A stretch of DNA of 64,000 nt, taken from NCBI GenBank assembly GCA_032718565.1, contig JAVGVS010000010.1:3600318-3664317 (forward strand). Direction: 5' to 3'. Origin of the DNA: Distichodus sexfasciatus. Lineage: Eukaryota > Chordata > Actinopteri > Characiformes > Distichodontidae. Below, piece by piece: positions 23,111 through 34,806 of the stretch (positions are counted from its first letter, which is position 1; every line of letters begins with the position of its first letter). Below the pieces are notes generated by a model that was given only the letters and a program-made list of their open reading frames with translations, was not told the origin of the DNA and made no database searches. Position numbers and translations under genes: made by a program.

Positions 23111-24290
23111 AGAAGCCAAACTGTCCGTTTGGGACTTTAAGGACCACAAAGTTGATAAAGACTAAGGTAGAAATAGTAAGAGCGGTAGAAATCCAGTGTA
23201 TTTTGTCAGATCAAGGACACAATTTTTGGCATATGTAACATGTCAAAGTTGGCACAACAGCTTATCATTTAAATATGTGATATGTATCAAAGCTACTGTA
23301 TGAGACATGGCATAGGAAAAGATCTGAGGGTGATTGAGCTCAGATTGATATCGGGAAAACAATGAACTGTGCATCCCAGAGAAGCAGGAACCCCTGGTTG
23401 TTTGTCCACTAGGACCCAGACTTTTGAAGGCCTGCTCCCATTCACAGGTTGGTGAAGAATGCTGCTGCTTTGGGAAGACCAAAATGTGACCCAGATGGTT
23501 CCAACTTTGCCTAGAGCTGTTCCTTTCAACTACATTATACGCCTTGCGCATGAAAAGCCTGCACCACTCGGACGTTGACGCAGACATCGTGCCGGACTGT
23601 GACCACAGTTGAGCCGTCGCTGTCTGTGTATTGATGTGGAAAGAAAAGCATCCTTTTATGTCCCCATTGTGTTGCAGCTGCTCTATCTGTTAAAGAGGTC
23701 AGACACCTTGGGGGGAAGAGTGGCCATGTAGCGCCAAAGCCTACCCAGAGAGAGATCCCCCGGTGCAAGGTGAGCACTACAACGTCCCTACATCTGGGCT
23801 CTTATGAGGAAATGTGGTAAAACCTCAGCTCAGCACTTCCAGGGGCTCTGCATTATTGACATGAGCCAGAAGCATGTTCTCTGTCTGTGCCGTTCAGAAG
23901 AGGAGGAAGCTCTGAGTCATAAACCGCAACGGGGAAAAGGCCATATCAGGCGGAGGTCAGCTGGGTTTTTGTTACACCTGCATCTGAGATCTCTCTTCAC
24001 ACTCGGCTGGGCGGTCAGCGTGCCTGCTCATAATTAAAGACCAGCTTTCTGTTTAATGTAGCTGGCCTCTCAAGCGCTACACTGGCTGGGTAAACCTTGG
24101 CAAGCCAGCCATGTGAGCCTCTGCCTGCCGGTTGTTGTCATGGGGACCCAGCAGATAGCAAAAACGAGCAGTACTCCAAATGTACCAAGCACACATTCTT
24201 AACCAGTATAAATCAGATTTTCTGGGAATATGCCATTGGTTCAAATCCCTGGCGAGCCTTTAAACCACCATTTGAGCCCCTGAGCGTGAT
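23111..24290. other. Unassigned DNA; possible degraded element, not identified
   Basis: Repeat-free with partly GC-rich sections at 23380-23780 and 23800-24160. Overlapping minus-strand frames at 23243-23587 and 23535-23777 suggest either old coding relics or chance; no domain can be named. Confidence 0.3.
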
Positions 24291-24292
24291 GC

Positions 24293-24907
24293 TTAGAGGT
24301 TCCATATTATACATTTTTCCAACAATTTAAAATCGGTCTATGTGTTCCACTAAACATGTCTCTGAAGTAGTTTGCTGAAAATACCTCTCAGATTAGGCAT
24401 TTTCACCTGCCTTTTACCCCTTTATGTCAGTCCCTTTCAGAACAGGCTGTTTTTCATTAGTATTCCTAAATGCAAATGACCTGCTGCTGTCCACTCCGGA
24501 ACTGGGGTGTAGACAGCACGGCAAAAGTTTACCTCACGTGAATATAATCAGCATGGCTGTTGCTAACAGACCATCCATACAGCCATACATGTTCAACACA
24601 ACACTCAGCCGGTAGACTTCTTCATTGTGATTTCTATGATAGCGATGTTGGATCAGGAAGCGCTAGCAGTTCTACCTGCTAGGTGGAGGTTCTCAGATAG
24701 GAGGGTGTTTCAAGGAGGGAGGGAGTTATTCAAATGTCCCCTAATGTGGCGTAGAAGTAGAGGAGTAATCTAAACAGTTTATTTAAGCACACAATTTCTG
24801 ACAATTGTTAATTAATACTAACACAATTGACAATTCACAATTTTTATCAAACTTACACTGTGTGTAGAGTCAGTACAGACCCAAATGAATGTCCAAAGAT
24901 GGATGGT
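24293..24907 (+). mobile_element. Non-autonomous DNA element with AGGTTCCATATTAT ends, copy 1
   Basis: The left terminus is AGAGGTTCCATATTATAC. The right part (24628-24900) matches the element at 34807-35092, whose end is the inverted ATAATATGGAACCTTT. Shared interior blocks are GGATCAGGAAG, GGAGTTATTCAAATGTCC, CTAATGTGGCGTAGAA and GTGTGTAGAG.CAGTACAGA. Here the right terminus is lost where a CA microsatellite begins. Confidence 0.75.
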
Positions 24908-24925
24908 CACACACACACACACACA
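24908..24925. repeat. (CA)n microsatellite
   Basis: A CA run at the truncated right edge of the preceding transposon. Confidence 0.9.
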
Positions 24926-26490
24926 GTTAGTGACATCCGAAAGTCATCTTTCTCTGTCTCATTAGCCTTACTGATCAGACCATGAGGATTTTTTTTCTCT
25001 TCAGCCAGTCTTTTTGCATTAACTTGTTGCATTAGTGTGTTGCATTAATCCTGCTTTCCTCCATGTGGCCATGTGTCGAGAGGAGAAGCTGCCCACCCTT
25101 CAGTAGTACATTCCTATGCAGGGAGGCTCATTGTCCAGCTCTGCACATCGCCATCTCTACTCTGCATTCCACGTTCACATTCTTTTTTTGGGCCGTTCTC
25201 TTTGGTCTGGCTCTCTCGTGGCTGTACCGATCTTATCTTCTTCTTTGAATTAGGCAATACTTCAAGGTGTCTCTTTTATCTCAGGTTTGAGGGGAAAAAT
25301 GACGACACTTTTGTCAAATAAATTTAATCTGTGCCAGATGTGCAAACAAAGCCGCATTCTGCCTTTGTGATTTAGGGAGTTGTTTATTGCTGATATCAGA
25401 CATCAGTTGCTGTTTTGGGTGAGTGACAGCATTTAATGCAAAAAGTGGTCCAAACTATAGTAGTCAACTATTTTACTAAGGTAGGATAAAGAAATGGACT
25501 CAATGCCATGCTTAATATCAGAATAGATATAAGAATAGATATAGATAAATAAGAATACACAAAAAGGCAGAAACTGATTGAAGTAGTGGACAATAATGTG
25601 CCTGAATTAACATCTCTGAGTAGCCACATTTTGCAAGACTTACTGTGACAATCAATGGGAAAATAATAGCAACAAATCTATTTGTTTAGGAGGTCCACTG
25701 CAACGCTTGGTCAGCTTGCAATTCCTTTCCCAGGTAGGCCTCTCTGCCTGATTGAAAATTCAGCCACAAGACTATGTTACAATTCAAACCTTATTATGCT
25801 TAGGCCAAAAATCGCCCAGCATTTTTTTCAGTTATTACAACTATTTAAACGATGTGTTACATGTCTGAACATCCACTTCGTTCTTACTTGTTTTACTAAC
25901 CAAAAAACCCTATACTTTAGTAAAGAAGAGTGCAGTGTATTTTTGGTTACTTACCTACACACTTTACCTTTTCTACACTGTTTTGATATTTAATTGTACT
26001 CTGACAGGGTTTGGAAATAAGTGAGATGGCAACATGTACGTAAATGTTTTCACAATATTGGCATCAGGGTCTGCCAATATCACAAAGTGTGCCACAATAC
26101 AGATTCAATTTGATTCCCAGGTTCAATATAAAGCAACATGGTCTTATGTATGATGACTACCATATGTTTGATCGATGTTGTCATTGTAGATGTTATGAAC
26201 TTGTTCATCATTGACTTCATGTATCAAAGTAGACTGATATATTTTATATCTATTTTAAAAATATATATTTTATATATATTTGGAAATGAAAGCAACTTTG
26301 CTAGCAGTGACTTTGTTGAATAGCAGCAGTTCATTTATTGACTTTATTAGCGTAAGAACAGGTTACCTAGGTCGACTTTAGAGCAACTACAAATAGAAAA
26401 CTAGAATCCAGATTTCTGTCTCCAGAGCATAAATTTTATAGTCCAAAATTTATAATTTGGCATGTCCTGGCAGAGTAATTACAGTAGACA
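24926..26490. other. Unassigned DNA; possible MITE remnant near 26050-26120
   Basis: Mostly single-copy. CAGGGTCTGCCAATATCAC, ACAATACAGATTCAATTTG and ATTCCCAGGTTCAATAT near 26060-26130 recall the interior of the TAGGGGTATAA-type MITEs, but ends are not clear. No gene recognised. Confidence 0.35.
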
Positions 26491-26499
26491 TGAAGTCAT

Positions 26500-27500
26500 G
26501 CAAGAATGTACCACAGAGCATACAGTCGGAAGGGCGATCACTGAGGACGAGTGCCTCTGTCAACTTTCTGCTTCCCTCCGTTTGATCATAGGTGCTGCTT
26601 TGAGTGTGAAGCGTTAGGGAGGCTCTGGTGTGTGTTATTAAAAGTGAGAGGCTATGAAGGTGAAAAGGAAGAACCTTTGCAGATTGCAGAGAGGACTGAG
26701 TCTGACAAGCCTTGAGTTTATGGCCCTCTCTAGAGAAGCGTGTCTCCCTTGGCCAGGTCAGACTTTCTCAGTATGCAGAGTAGCACAGAATGTTCCTCCA
26801 CGTTCCCCGGAGTGACACGCAAGACAGGCAGAAAGTGTGGACTCCACATCCATAATCCCCTATGAATAGATAAGCATACATAATGCATGATTAGGTAGCG
26901 CAGCATTGAGGAAGTGTGAATCGAATGCATTTCAATTTGTATGACTCCCCTTTTAGACCTCTCGTTATTTTTAATCCGGATGACAAAAAGAGAAAAGAAG
27001 ACGGAAAGAAAGACCGGAGGACCTTCAGCTTGACTTGTGGGTCATGCATATTTTCTTATGGCTTTATGCAGGCTTCTGAAGAGATTATTCTGTGATTTTT
27101 GCTTTACCTTTGTGATGACCCTTCACAATACAGACAACATCGGCCGATGGAAATCAGACGGACCTCGACTGTGCCACTAATTGGCTTTTTCATATCTCTG
27201 TCTGCATCTGTCATGTTGCCTTTTTTTCCGCCCTCCCTTCTTTTATTCTTTTTCGCTCCCCCTCCATCTGAAGAATAAGGCGGCTCATGCTTCAAGTCCT
27301 GGCATTCCGGATGATGATGATATTAATGATGTCAGAACAGTGCAGGAGAGAATGTCTTGATCTTCAAAAGAGGAGACAGTCAGAGAATAAAAAGTGCCAC
27401 TCCCATCCCTACTGCAGCAGAAGGGAGCACGCATCTCCCTGTGGAGAGATTTTAAAAAGATTGCCTTGGAAAGCTTATAAACAAGCCGATGTTATTTAGT
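26500..27500. promoter_or_regulatory. Candidate conserved non-coding block
   Basis: One kilobase without recognised repeats, of even composition, with CACTAATTGGCTTTTTC at 27176-27191, CATGCATAATG-like octamer-type sequence near 26875-26890 and a GATGATGATATTAATGATG run near 27310-27335. Short frames on both strands have no protein identity. Enhancer-type function is inferred. Confidence 0.35.
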
Positions 27501-28410
27501 ACTGTGCCTCTGTGTTTAAAACACTGCAACAAAAGTAACACTTTTATGTATTGTAGTCTGGTGCACTTGCGTGGTGAAGGTTTGTAAAGTGTCTTTACAC
27601 TCCCCTGTAAACCATCAAATAAGTTATTTTTTAATGGTAAATCCCATTAATATTATATTTGACTGCAAGATATATCCATATACAGATACTGCATTCCTTT
27701 TCCTTTTCAAGGAATGAGAATGATTAACAAAATAAGCATCTTATGTAAAATCATATTAACCTAGGTGATTATTCGTAGATTATATTATAATGTAACAACA
27801 TAATAATTAAAATTTTGTTATAACTTTTTAATAATATAGAAACACATTTTTAATAACACTATAATAACAATAATACAATTGTAAAATTATAAAAAAAAAA
27901 AAACAATGTAATAACAGTCAGGTTACAACAAAGGTTTCATCTCAATCCAGAGCTGTATCCTGTCAATATTGCCATTTTGTATATCTGTCTGAAACGTAGT
28001 ATTGGTAGTGTTGTGTGTTTAGCAGTAGTAATAAAATTGGCAAATCACATCTTACTATCTCGTCTGTATTTGCTCAAAAAAGCTGTCACTTGTCGAACCA
28101 AAGATCTTGCCACCTGCTCTAAATTGTTTTTTAACCATAGTATAAGGTATTTTGTTATTGATTTATTGAGTTATTCATCTAAATCTATATTGATGGTGAT
28201 AATATTTGCTGCACTAATATCCTTATGTAATCTATAGTGATATTGAAGTCAGTGTATTCATATCAGTAATTTTATACAAGTACAAATACAAGTTCTTTGC
28301 ATAGTTTTAAACGAAAGGAATAAATTGAGCTGATTACCAATTCCCTTACAGACTAACAGATTCAGTACATTAACTTTTTACTTTACTATATACTATACTT
28401 TATATGCACT
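27501..28410. other. AT-rich DNA, no gene seen
   Basis: Very AT-rich (27600-27910 especially) with an A tract at 27891-27903. Nothing else recognised. Confidence 0.5.
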
Positions 28411-28735
28411 AGTTTAGTTTAGTTTAGTTAATTAGTTTAGTTAACAGGGGCCATGTACAGAACAAATCCTATACCAGAATTAGCTATACAGCTAATACGT
28501 TACGTCTGCAGTCCCTGGGCAGGAAACTAAAAGACAACAGAACAACATCATACCAAAATACCAAAAGACTACAATCAATACATATAAGAAAATAATAGCA
28601 ACACCAGGGTAGTATAGACCATAACGACACTACTATCAGTACATATAAGACAACATGTGTAAGACATCACACAAAATAAATAAACTGAGTTGAACTGCAA
28701 AATGCAAAAAAGGTTAGAATGCACCCTTATTTAAT
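28411..28735 (-). mobile_element. Probable LINE 3'-end fragment with TTTAG-type tail
   Basis: A TTTAG/TTAG microsatellite (28411-28440) is followed by AACAGGGGCCATGTACAGAA, CAGAATTAGCTATACAGC and GTCTGCAGTCCCTGGGCAGG, a pattern common in reversed 3' ends of fish LINEs. The exact clade is not certain. Confidence 0.5.
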
Positions 28736-28850
28736 GAACCCTAGTTCTTATTTTTTTTTAAAGTAATAGAACATTGTAATGCAAAACCACAACTGTGGTG
28801 CAAACAAAAGGGTTTTTTTATGGCAGTTAACTTTTACTTCCAGTTTTACT

Positions 28851-28910
28851 GCTGTGCATGCTTGAGTCATGCATTATACAAACATGACTCAAAGCTTGCA
28901 TGCATAGCTG
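28851..28910. promoter_or_regulatory. Palindrome with two inverted AP-1-like sites
   Basis: TTGAGTCATG (28862-28871) and CATGACTCAA (28883-28892) are exact reverse complements separated by 11 bases. Each contains a TGASTCA core (28863-28869 and 28885-28891). The symmetry continues imperfectly outward through GTGCATGC and GCATGCATAG. It may bind bZIP factors or may be a short MITE relic. Confidence 0.5.
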
Positions 28911-29330
28911 CTGATATTTGTGTTGAATGTCAGCTCAGATCAAGATTTTGACAAGCACCATACACTCAAAGCCATGACTACTCGGTGCGCCAAAAGCAAG
29001 GCCCAGCATGTTGCACTGGGTCCTAAACACCCTGAACAGAAAGTGTTCATTTAGATCCATTTTAATGAGATTAACTTGAACTGGGGTGGCTTTCAACCCC
29101 AACAGTTTGTTTTCTTCACTTTGAGGCAACAGTTAGATAATTAATTTGCCTTTTCTAGGGAAGAAATTAAGTAAAAAGATGCAATTGCTGGGGCCACTTG
29201 CTAAGATCCCCTCGGCAGCATTAAGCTAAAATTAGTTCAGTATTAAATTGGTAATAATGTGGTAATGAGGTACCTCACAAAGACCTGTCTGTGTGTGTTT
29301 TTGTTGTCTGTCTGAGTGAGAAGCCCATTC
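28911..29330. other. Unassigned DNA
   Basis: No recognised repeat or gene; balanced composition. Confidence 0.35.
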
Positions 29331-29767
29331 TCCAGCATAGTGAACAAAAGTGTTTGTGACCCTCTTCCTCTCCCTCTCGCTGTCAGTCTTAGTGAGCTGT
29401 CGGCAGCGTAAGCGTTTTCTCTTGATGAGCCATTTAGGAAAAAGGCGAGGGGGAAAGAAGAAAAGAAAGGTACCTGTTTCTTTCTGCTGTCTTCCATCAG
29501 AACGCCCCTCCAGGGAATTGGAGTTCTGGATGTGGGGAATGATAGGATGAAAAAAAGAAACAAAAAAACTAAAAAAGAAGCCAGCCATTGGCTCTCCCCT
29601 AATATGCTGCCTGAGCAAGTCACCTGCGCTCAGTTTGAAAGCGACTGAGTGCGGGAGGGTCAGATAGTTTGGAGTTTGGGTTAAACAAAGCTCCCTTAAA
29701 CTGTCTTTTCTTCTCCTGCGCTCGCCCTGTTTCTTCTCTGACCTTGGCTCTTTTTTTACGACTTCCC

Positions 29768-29793
29768 CACCACCACCACCACCACCACCACCG
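29768..29793. repeat. (CCA)n trinucleotide repeat
   Basis: Eight or nine consecutive CAC/CCA triplets. Confidence 0.9.
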
Positions 29794-30021
29794 CCCCCGC
29801 TCCGCCGTCACTGACTTTTTAAAAGCAGAACTTTTTTTCTCTTCTCTTGCTCCTTTCTCTCGCTGTCTGTCTCATCTGGAGGACCCTTTGAATTCCTGAG
29901 GGAGAAGACTTGAGCACACCTGTCACTCCTCTGCCCTTATCTTCAGAAATCTCCACATGAATAATAAATGCGGTGTTTCGCTCCTGCTTTCTCTCCGCTG
30001 CCCGCCCTGGGGAGGGATTCT

Positions 30022-30092
30022 TCTTCTACTCCTTTCTTTCTTCCTTTCTTTCTTTTTTTTTTTTTATCGAGACCGATCTCTTTTTTTTTTTG
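30022..30092. repeat. (TTTC)n and poly(T) low-complexity tracts
   Basis: CTTTCTTTCTTCCTTTCTTT runs into T tracts at about 30050-30065 and 30080-30091. Confidence 0.85.
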
Positions 30093-30140
30093 CCTGCGTT
30101 CACCTGCTTTTAAATCTGTCTTACCTTTGGGTTATTCATA

Positions 30141-30674
30141 CAGTGTACATGGCCTTGCTTGATCCATATCAAATTTGCCATTCCTTTGTTCTTCTGGCCA
30201 GCTTTGTCTATATTGATGGAGAGGTGAGATGGACACTTAGACAACTCATATTCCAACTTGACAGTTCAAAAGACACAGGAAGCCATTAATTCATTTGGAA
30301 ACTGTCATACCCATGCGATGTTGTCTGCGTTTGCCTCAGGTCTCCGAGGGAATATTTACACGTTAAGCTGGTGCTTGTGATTATTCTGGCTATTTGACTA
30401 GGAGCGACCCAAAGCGCAGAAAGACTTAAATAATTGCCAATTAAACTGAGAGGAAAAAAATCCTCTCCAAGCCCACTAAGTTTGTTCATAAGCTTCTAAG
30501 GATTATATAGAAACTTCCTGATCCTGCCTGGAAGAAACTGTTGACTCACCCAATAAGACGCACATGCTTCAAAGAAGCCGGGGGCTCGTATAAAGGTGAC
30601 TGTCGTTTTGTCACATGTTTCGCAATAACACATGTCCAGCAAATAATATTGAGCAGAGAAACAGCGAAAGAAGA
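30141..30674. other. Unassigned DNA
   Basis: Single-copy sequence with no recognised feature before the LTR insertion. Confidence 0.4.
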
Positions 30675-30680
30675 GGAGAC

Positions 30681-31618
30681 TGTCACGTTTGGGTTTGCAA
30701 CCTTCGGAACAGAGGACACAGAGGCAGGAATCATTGTTCACTCTTACACTCTTTAATGCTCTAAAGTCAACTTAAACACACACAACGTGGACACAGGATC
30801 ACACTCTTCTTTACAGTCTCTCTGGTACTTGTTTGCCACGCGAAAACTAAACCAAACTCCCAGCGAGTTGACCAAACCTCCTCGTCAGAGCTTTCTCTGT
30901 AACGTCTCAGGATTGGGCGAGGTAAACCGGCTGGCTGCAGTGGCTTGCTCTCTAGAACTGAAAATTACACACAGAACATTCGGATAATAGTGAGGGATGA
31001 TAGCATCCGGGTCAGGACCAGATTAACATAGTGTGGGGCCCCTGGGCAACTACACCTCAAGGCCCCTCAGTGTAGCCCAGGCCACATGATTTATTGATGT
31101 GCACCGTGGACTAGCCTATTTCGACGGGGGGAGGGGTATGCAGTTGTGATTTTTAAAAATCTTTCTTTGTGTGAACTCTGTTTAGAAAATTATATTTTTA
31201 AACGTTTAATGCATGTTTTGTATGCATCATTTCTAGTGAACAATATAAAAATTATGAAAAGATATTTAAAGGTCTACTTGTGCTAAATGATTGGGCCCTA
31301 CTATTGGCTGGGGCCCTTGGACACTTGCCCGATCAAGTCTATGGATAATCTGGCCTTGATCCGGGGCAAGCTGACTAAAATAATCCAAAACCCAGGTGTG
31401 AGGGATCACCCCGAAATGAGTGAACGAATCAGTTTTAAGGGTGACATGCAACCATTACGTAATGGGAACTAAACAGGGGAAACCAAACAAGACACAGGTG
31501 ATAGACCGTAGCCCAAAATCCCAACCTGATGTGTGAGAAGGGTGAGCAGCAAACTCAGGTTAGAATTCCAGCGACCGCGCTCGGAGTGGGTGCAGACGGC
31601 GTGGCGCGGACGTAACAC
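30681..31618 (-). mobile_element. Probable solo LTR (interrupted), minus orientation
   Basis: On the minus strand it starts TGTTACGTCCGCGCC and ends AACCCAAACGTGACA, the TG...CA ends of an LTR, with an ATTAAA polyadenylation-like signal near 30752. The hexamer GGAGAC occurs at 30675-30680 and at 31619-31624, matching a target-site duplication apart from one extra C at the right end. Without the nested insertion the LTR would be about 590 bp. A second copy is seen at 63715-63830. The LTR superfamily is not determinable. Confidence 0.65.
31012..31358. mobile_element. hAT-like element nested in the LTR
   Basis: The left end TCAGGACCAGATTAACATAG and the right end, read in reverse, CAAGGCCAGATTATCCATAG are imperfect inverted repeats. 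ATCCGGG at 31005-31011 is repeated at 31359-31365, giving a 7-base (8 with one mismatch) target duplication typical of hAT. The 347 bp interior is non-coding and has GGGGCCCCTGGGC- and GGGGCCCTTGGAC-type sequence near the two ends. Confidence 0.75.
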
Positions 31619-31624
31619 GGAGAC

Positions 31625-32350
31625 AAATGAAAATGAAAAGGTTTCTATTCATAGTCGATTTCCTTGATTGTAGATAGAGAGAGAGAACATCTGATAAAAA
31701 CGGTATAATAAGGAATATTAGAACTATTCTGTTGTGTTAGGCAAAGAATCTTATTTTACAGAAGACTCTTAAAGTTGAGATATTTTCTGTTAAAAGCAGA
31801 AAAATCTGTCATCGTGGTAAAAGTTTCATTGGACAAAGTTACTGTTTGAAAACAGACTGAATAATCTTAACACATGATCATTATGAAAAAAAGGCCTTTT
31901 GACAAGGTCCCCAAATTAAGATGTGATTTCACTTCTCATTTCTTCTCACTGAGTGTAAAACAGTGATGGATTTGAGTGTGGAAGTGGGACTGGGGGTTTT
32001 ACTCAGAGAGCCGCTGAGCCGAATCTAATCCTGCACACATGCCTACAGGACAGACTGGCATCTCCACCAGGGATGCATGGCACTGACAGCACCCAGCAAG
32101 CATCTGTGGAGAACACCACACACTCCTGATCATTTTCCTGGCATCTTTATTAGCACGTGCATAAACTGATTTATTTTGCAGTTCCCACTATATCTGCCTG
32201 CTCAGTTGCTAGTTCAAATCCTAGACAACTTTGCTAACGGTGTCACTAGGGTTCCCTTGAGGGAAGTACTGACACCCAAACACGATGCTCTAGTTGCTGA
32301 AATCTGTCCACTGCGAAATCCTAAGATCAGAGGATGTTGTGGTGTGTTCA
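31625..32350. other. Unassigned DNA
   Basis: No repeat family or gene recognised; a short GA run lies near 31675-31685. Confidence 0.4.
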
Positions 32351-32354
32351 TCAC

Positions 32355-32475
32355 AAGAGGGCTGGGCAATAGAGGTGAAAATGAATGAATCACGATACAG
32401 TGTTTCATATTGGTCGATATTGATCATTATTGATTTTTTTTTTTTTTTATACCTATTTTGAATTATTCAGACGAG
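32355..32475 (+). mobile_element. MITE fragment with GGGCTGGGCAATA end
   Basis: AGGGCTGGGCAATAGAGGTG followed by ATGAATCACGATACAGTG, GGTCGATATTGATC and a 20-base T tract resembles the terminal part of a common fish MITE. A related end, TAGAGCTGGGCAATATATCG, occurs at 47345. The opposite end is not found. Confidence 0.55.
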
Positions 32476-32949
32476 AAGACTGCTTATAACCATAACCTCA
32501 CTTTAATCAGACCCTTCAGGATTTCACAATGTTGCGATCACAAGTTCCTGTGAATTCATTACTACCATGCAATTTTAGCCAATGATTGTGTTTATCCCCC
32601 AAAATGTTGAACCATATGTGAGCGAGCTTCCTTGTTACATTTAGAAGATGCAGGAAACGTGTTACAAAATGCCTTGCATTTACCTTAGAAAATAACTAAA
32701 TGATTAATGGTTAATAAAAATAATAGCGTTTTTATTCCCTTCATTTAAATAAATTGTTAAAGAATTGTTATAAAGAGGGACAACATCACAAATTTGACTT
32801 GCTCCCGCAACTTTATTGCAACAAAATGCAACAGAAATCAAGCATTTTACACCGCAACAATCTCAAAAAAGGCCCACGAAATCCTGCAGGAACTGTTTAA
32901 TCTTATTACAATGCTAACGTTTGAACTTGAGAAGTATTTTGGTAGTTCA
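32476..32949. other. Unassigned AT-rich DNA
   Basis: Possibly a further part of the preceding MITE, but no inverted end is visible. Confidence 0.35.
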
Positions 32950-33230
32950 GCTTTACACATTCATTCGTTATCCAAACCGCTAAATCCCAACTGGGGTCGC
33001 TGGGGGGGCTGGAGTCTATGTCGAGAATTTAAAGGCGCAAATCGGAGAACGACCCTGGGCAAGCGCCAACACACAATCACACTCATATTCTCACCTTATA
33101 GGCCAATTTAGAGTTGCCAATTAACCCATATAGCATACTTTTGGACTGTGAGAGGAAACCAGCACGGGAGAGCATGCAAACTCCACACTGAAAGAGGCCC
33201 AGGGCTCGACACAGATTTACAGAACAATCT
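32950..33230 (+). mobile_element. Dispersed fish repeat (CATTCATT...GGGGTCGCTGGGG)
   Basis: Shares with 43858-44190, in order, the start GGGGTCGC.GGGG, a CACACAATCACACTCA-like run, ACCTTATAGGCCAATTTAG, AGTTGCCAATTAACCC, GAGAGGAAACCAGCACG and GAGCATGCAAACTCCACAC. This is an old retroposon-type repeat; the family name cannot be assigned by eye. Confidence 0.8.
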
Positions 33231-33599
33231 TTAAATCATAATTAAAACATAATTTCAAAATGAAATAAGCGATTATTTTAAGAAAATCAATAGTCAAACA
33301 AATATAACCCTCACATGTGCGACTCGACCAGATATCAAAGCTATTGTTATGCCACTGATGGTATAAAATACGTTTGACATATTTCCCAGACTTGATCGGG
33401 ACAATTTTCTAGCACAGTTTACACTGCAATTAGAGTCCGGGTCAGGTTCATGTTACTTCAGAATGCACTAGATCTTTCAGTAGTGAAAGATTAGCTATGG
33501 CTTCACTTGTGTGTGGTAACATATCTTAAAAAAAAAAAATGCATTTTCTTTTCTATTCTGAGTACATAATATACTTTTATAAGTTAATTATGTAACGCC
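33231..33599. other. Unassigned AT-rich DNA
   Basis: Contains an A tract near 33527-33539; nothing else recognised. Confidence 0.4.
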
Positions 33600-34060
33600 G
33601 TGCCATGTATTCCATTACTCCCCAAAGTCTGCCCATGGTTCTCTCTTGACTTTCAAGTAGAGATGTGTTTAAAGAGCTGTAAGCTTTGACTCGTGTTTAT
33701 GTATGTATAAATCTGTTGGCTTTATGAAGGGGAGGGAGCCTGGGATTTAACGAGCATATCCATATTTGAAAGCATCCCTTCATCCTTCTATTCCTCCCTC
33801 CCTCCCTCCCTTTTTAACCTGCAGTGAGACGGGTAACTTTTCATTTAGAGGGGAAGCGCTGAGCGCCGTCGGCGGGGGATGCACCGTTTGTTTGAAGCGC
33901 TGCCATTTCAATCAATGTGCCGTTGTTGTTGTTTTCGGTCGGGCGGCCGAGGCCACATGTGCTCCAGGACGAGTCTAATTGGATCAGACTCTGTGTTCGC
34001 TGGTTTTCCCGCAATTAATTAACGCGCCCTCTCTTTTTTTTTTTAACAAGCAGAGTAGGG
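33600..34060. promoter_or_regulatory. Candidate conserved non-coding block, CpG-containing
   Basis: A repeat-free block containing a CCCT tract (33785-33812), a CpG-rich middle (GCGCTGAGCGCCGTCGGCGG, 33856-33875) and CAATTAATTAAC at 34012-34023, a tandem homeodomain-type motif. This mix is usual in developmental enhancers and weak promoters. No credible exon. Confidence 0.4.
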
Positions 34061-34806
34061 ACAGGGGATAAAACGGGTGAGCGTATACAGTGAAAGGGCC
34101 TCAGCACCATTGATTCTGATGTCTCTGGATGTGTGGGACTATAAAATACACATAAGGCTGTTGCTTAGTTGATTGTCTTTCTGAAATGTGTGTGATACTA
34201 AACATGTCACTTAAATCATCTTTAAAGTGACTTTATTAAAGAGTTGTCATTTGATATAAATCAATGAGTTTATTAAGTTAATTTGTTAATTAACATTATC
34301 TTGTTTTCTTATTAATAAAATAAGTAAATAAAACATAAATATGTAAACAAATAAATAAGCAAAACTCCCAGATTTCCATAGTAATATCTCATAGAACAGC
34401 TTCAGAAAACCTTAATAAATAAACAAATGAATAAACATCCTTAAAATATTTGTTTTTAATCATTGAAATGAGAAATGTTATAACTTTACAGAAATTTTAC
34501 AACTTTAAAATGATTTACCTGTCTATGTGTATGATGAAATAATGATCATATCATAATTTCATGCAATTTCTGTGGAATTTTTTGTATTGTCACAATTTTA
34601 TACATTATTTTAAAATTCTCAGCTTTAAGAGTTATTTCTCAACTGAAAGGCAACTGTGCTGTGACGTTCTTTCCTGTTTTCATTATCAAGACACTAAAGG
34701 CTAAGTTTCCTCCAAATTCATACATTGTTTTCATAAGAGGTCATGGTAAGAAATTAAGTGAAGATTAGCCATTGTTTCACTCCAGATCCTGAAACAGTAA
34801 CATTAT
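34061..34806. other. AT-rich DNA with AAATAAAC-type low complexity
   Basis: Contains a stretch rich in AATAAATAAAC at 34312-34440; no gene or family recognised. Confidence 0.45.

Larger units (their letters stand above)
29331..30140 (+). promoter_or_regulatory. Candidate promoter/5'UTR-like or conserved block, pyrimidine-rich
   Basis: A region rich in CT tracts (TCTCTTCTCTTGCTCC and TTTCTTTCTTCC) with CpG-containing segments near 29560-29670 and 29790-29815. Such pyrimidine-rich sequence can be 5' untranslated exon. The open frame at 29957-30289 starts with ATG and has a hydrophobic Leu/Phe run created by the CT tract, so it is not good evidence for a protein. No initiator or splice signal is convincing. 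Confidence 0.25.

Noticed and set aside
22662..23111. 149-codon open frame with a hydrophobic N-terminal stretch
   Set aside because: No recognisable family, no splice or promoter context, and frames of this length are expected by chance in 64 kb read in six frames.
23243..23777. Two overlapping minus-strand frames as a degenerate transposase or gene
   Set aside because: No transposase motif, zinc finger or catalytic pattern can be recognised, and no element ends surround them.
29957..30289. Possible signal-peptide-bearing protein of 110 codons
   Set aside because: The hydrophobic run is the translation of TTTC/T tracts, and the downstream part resembles nothing known. Kept only as part of a possible untranslated exon.
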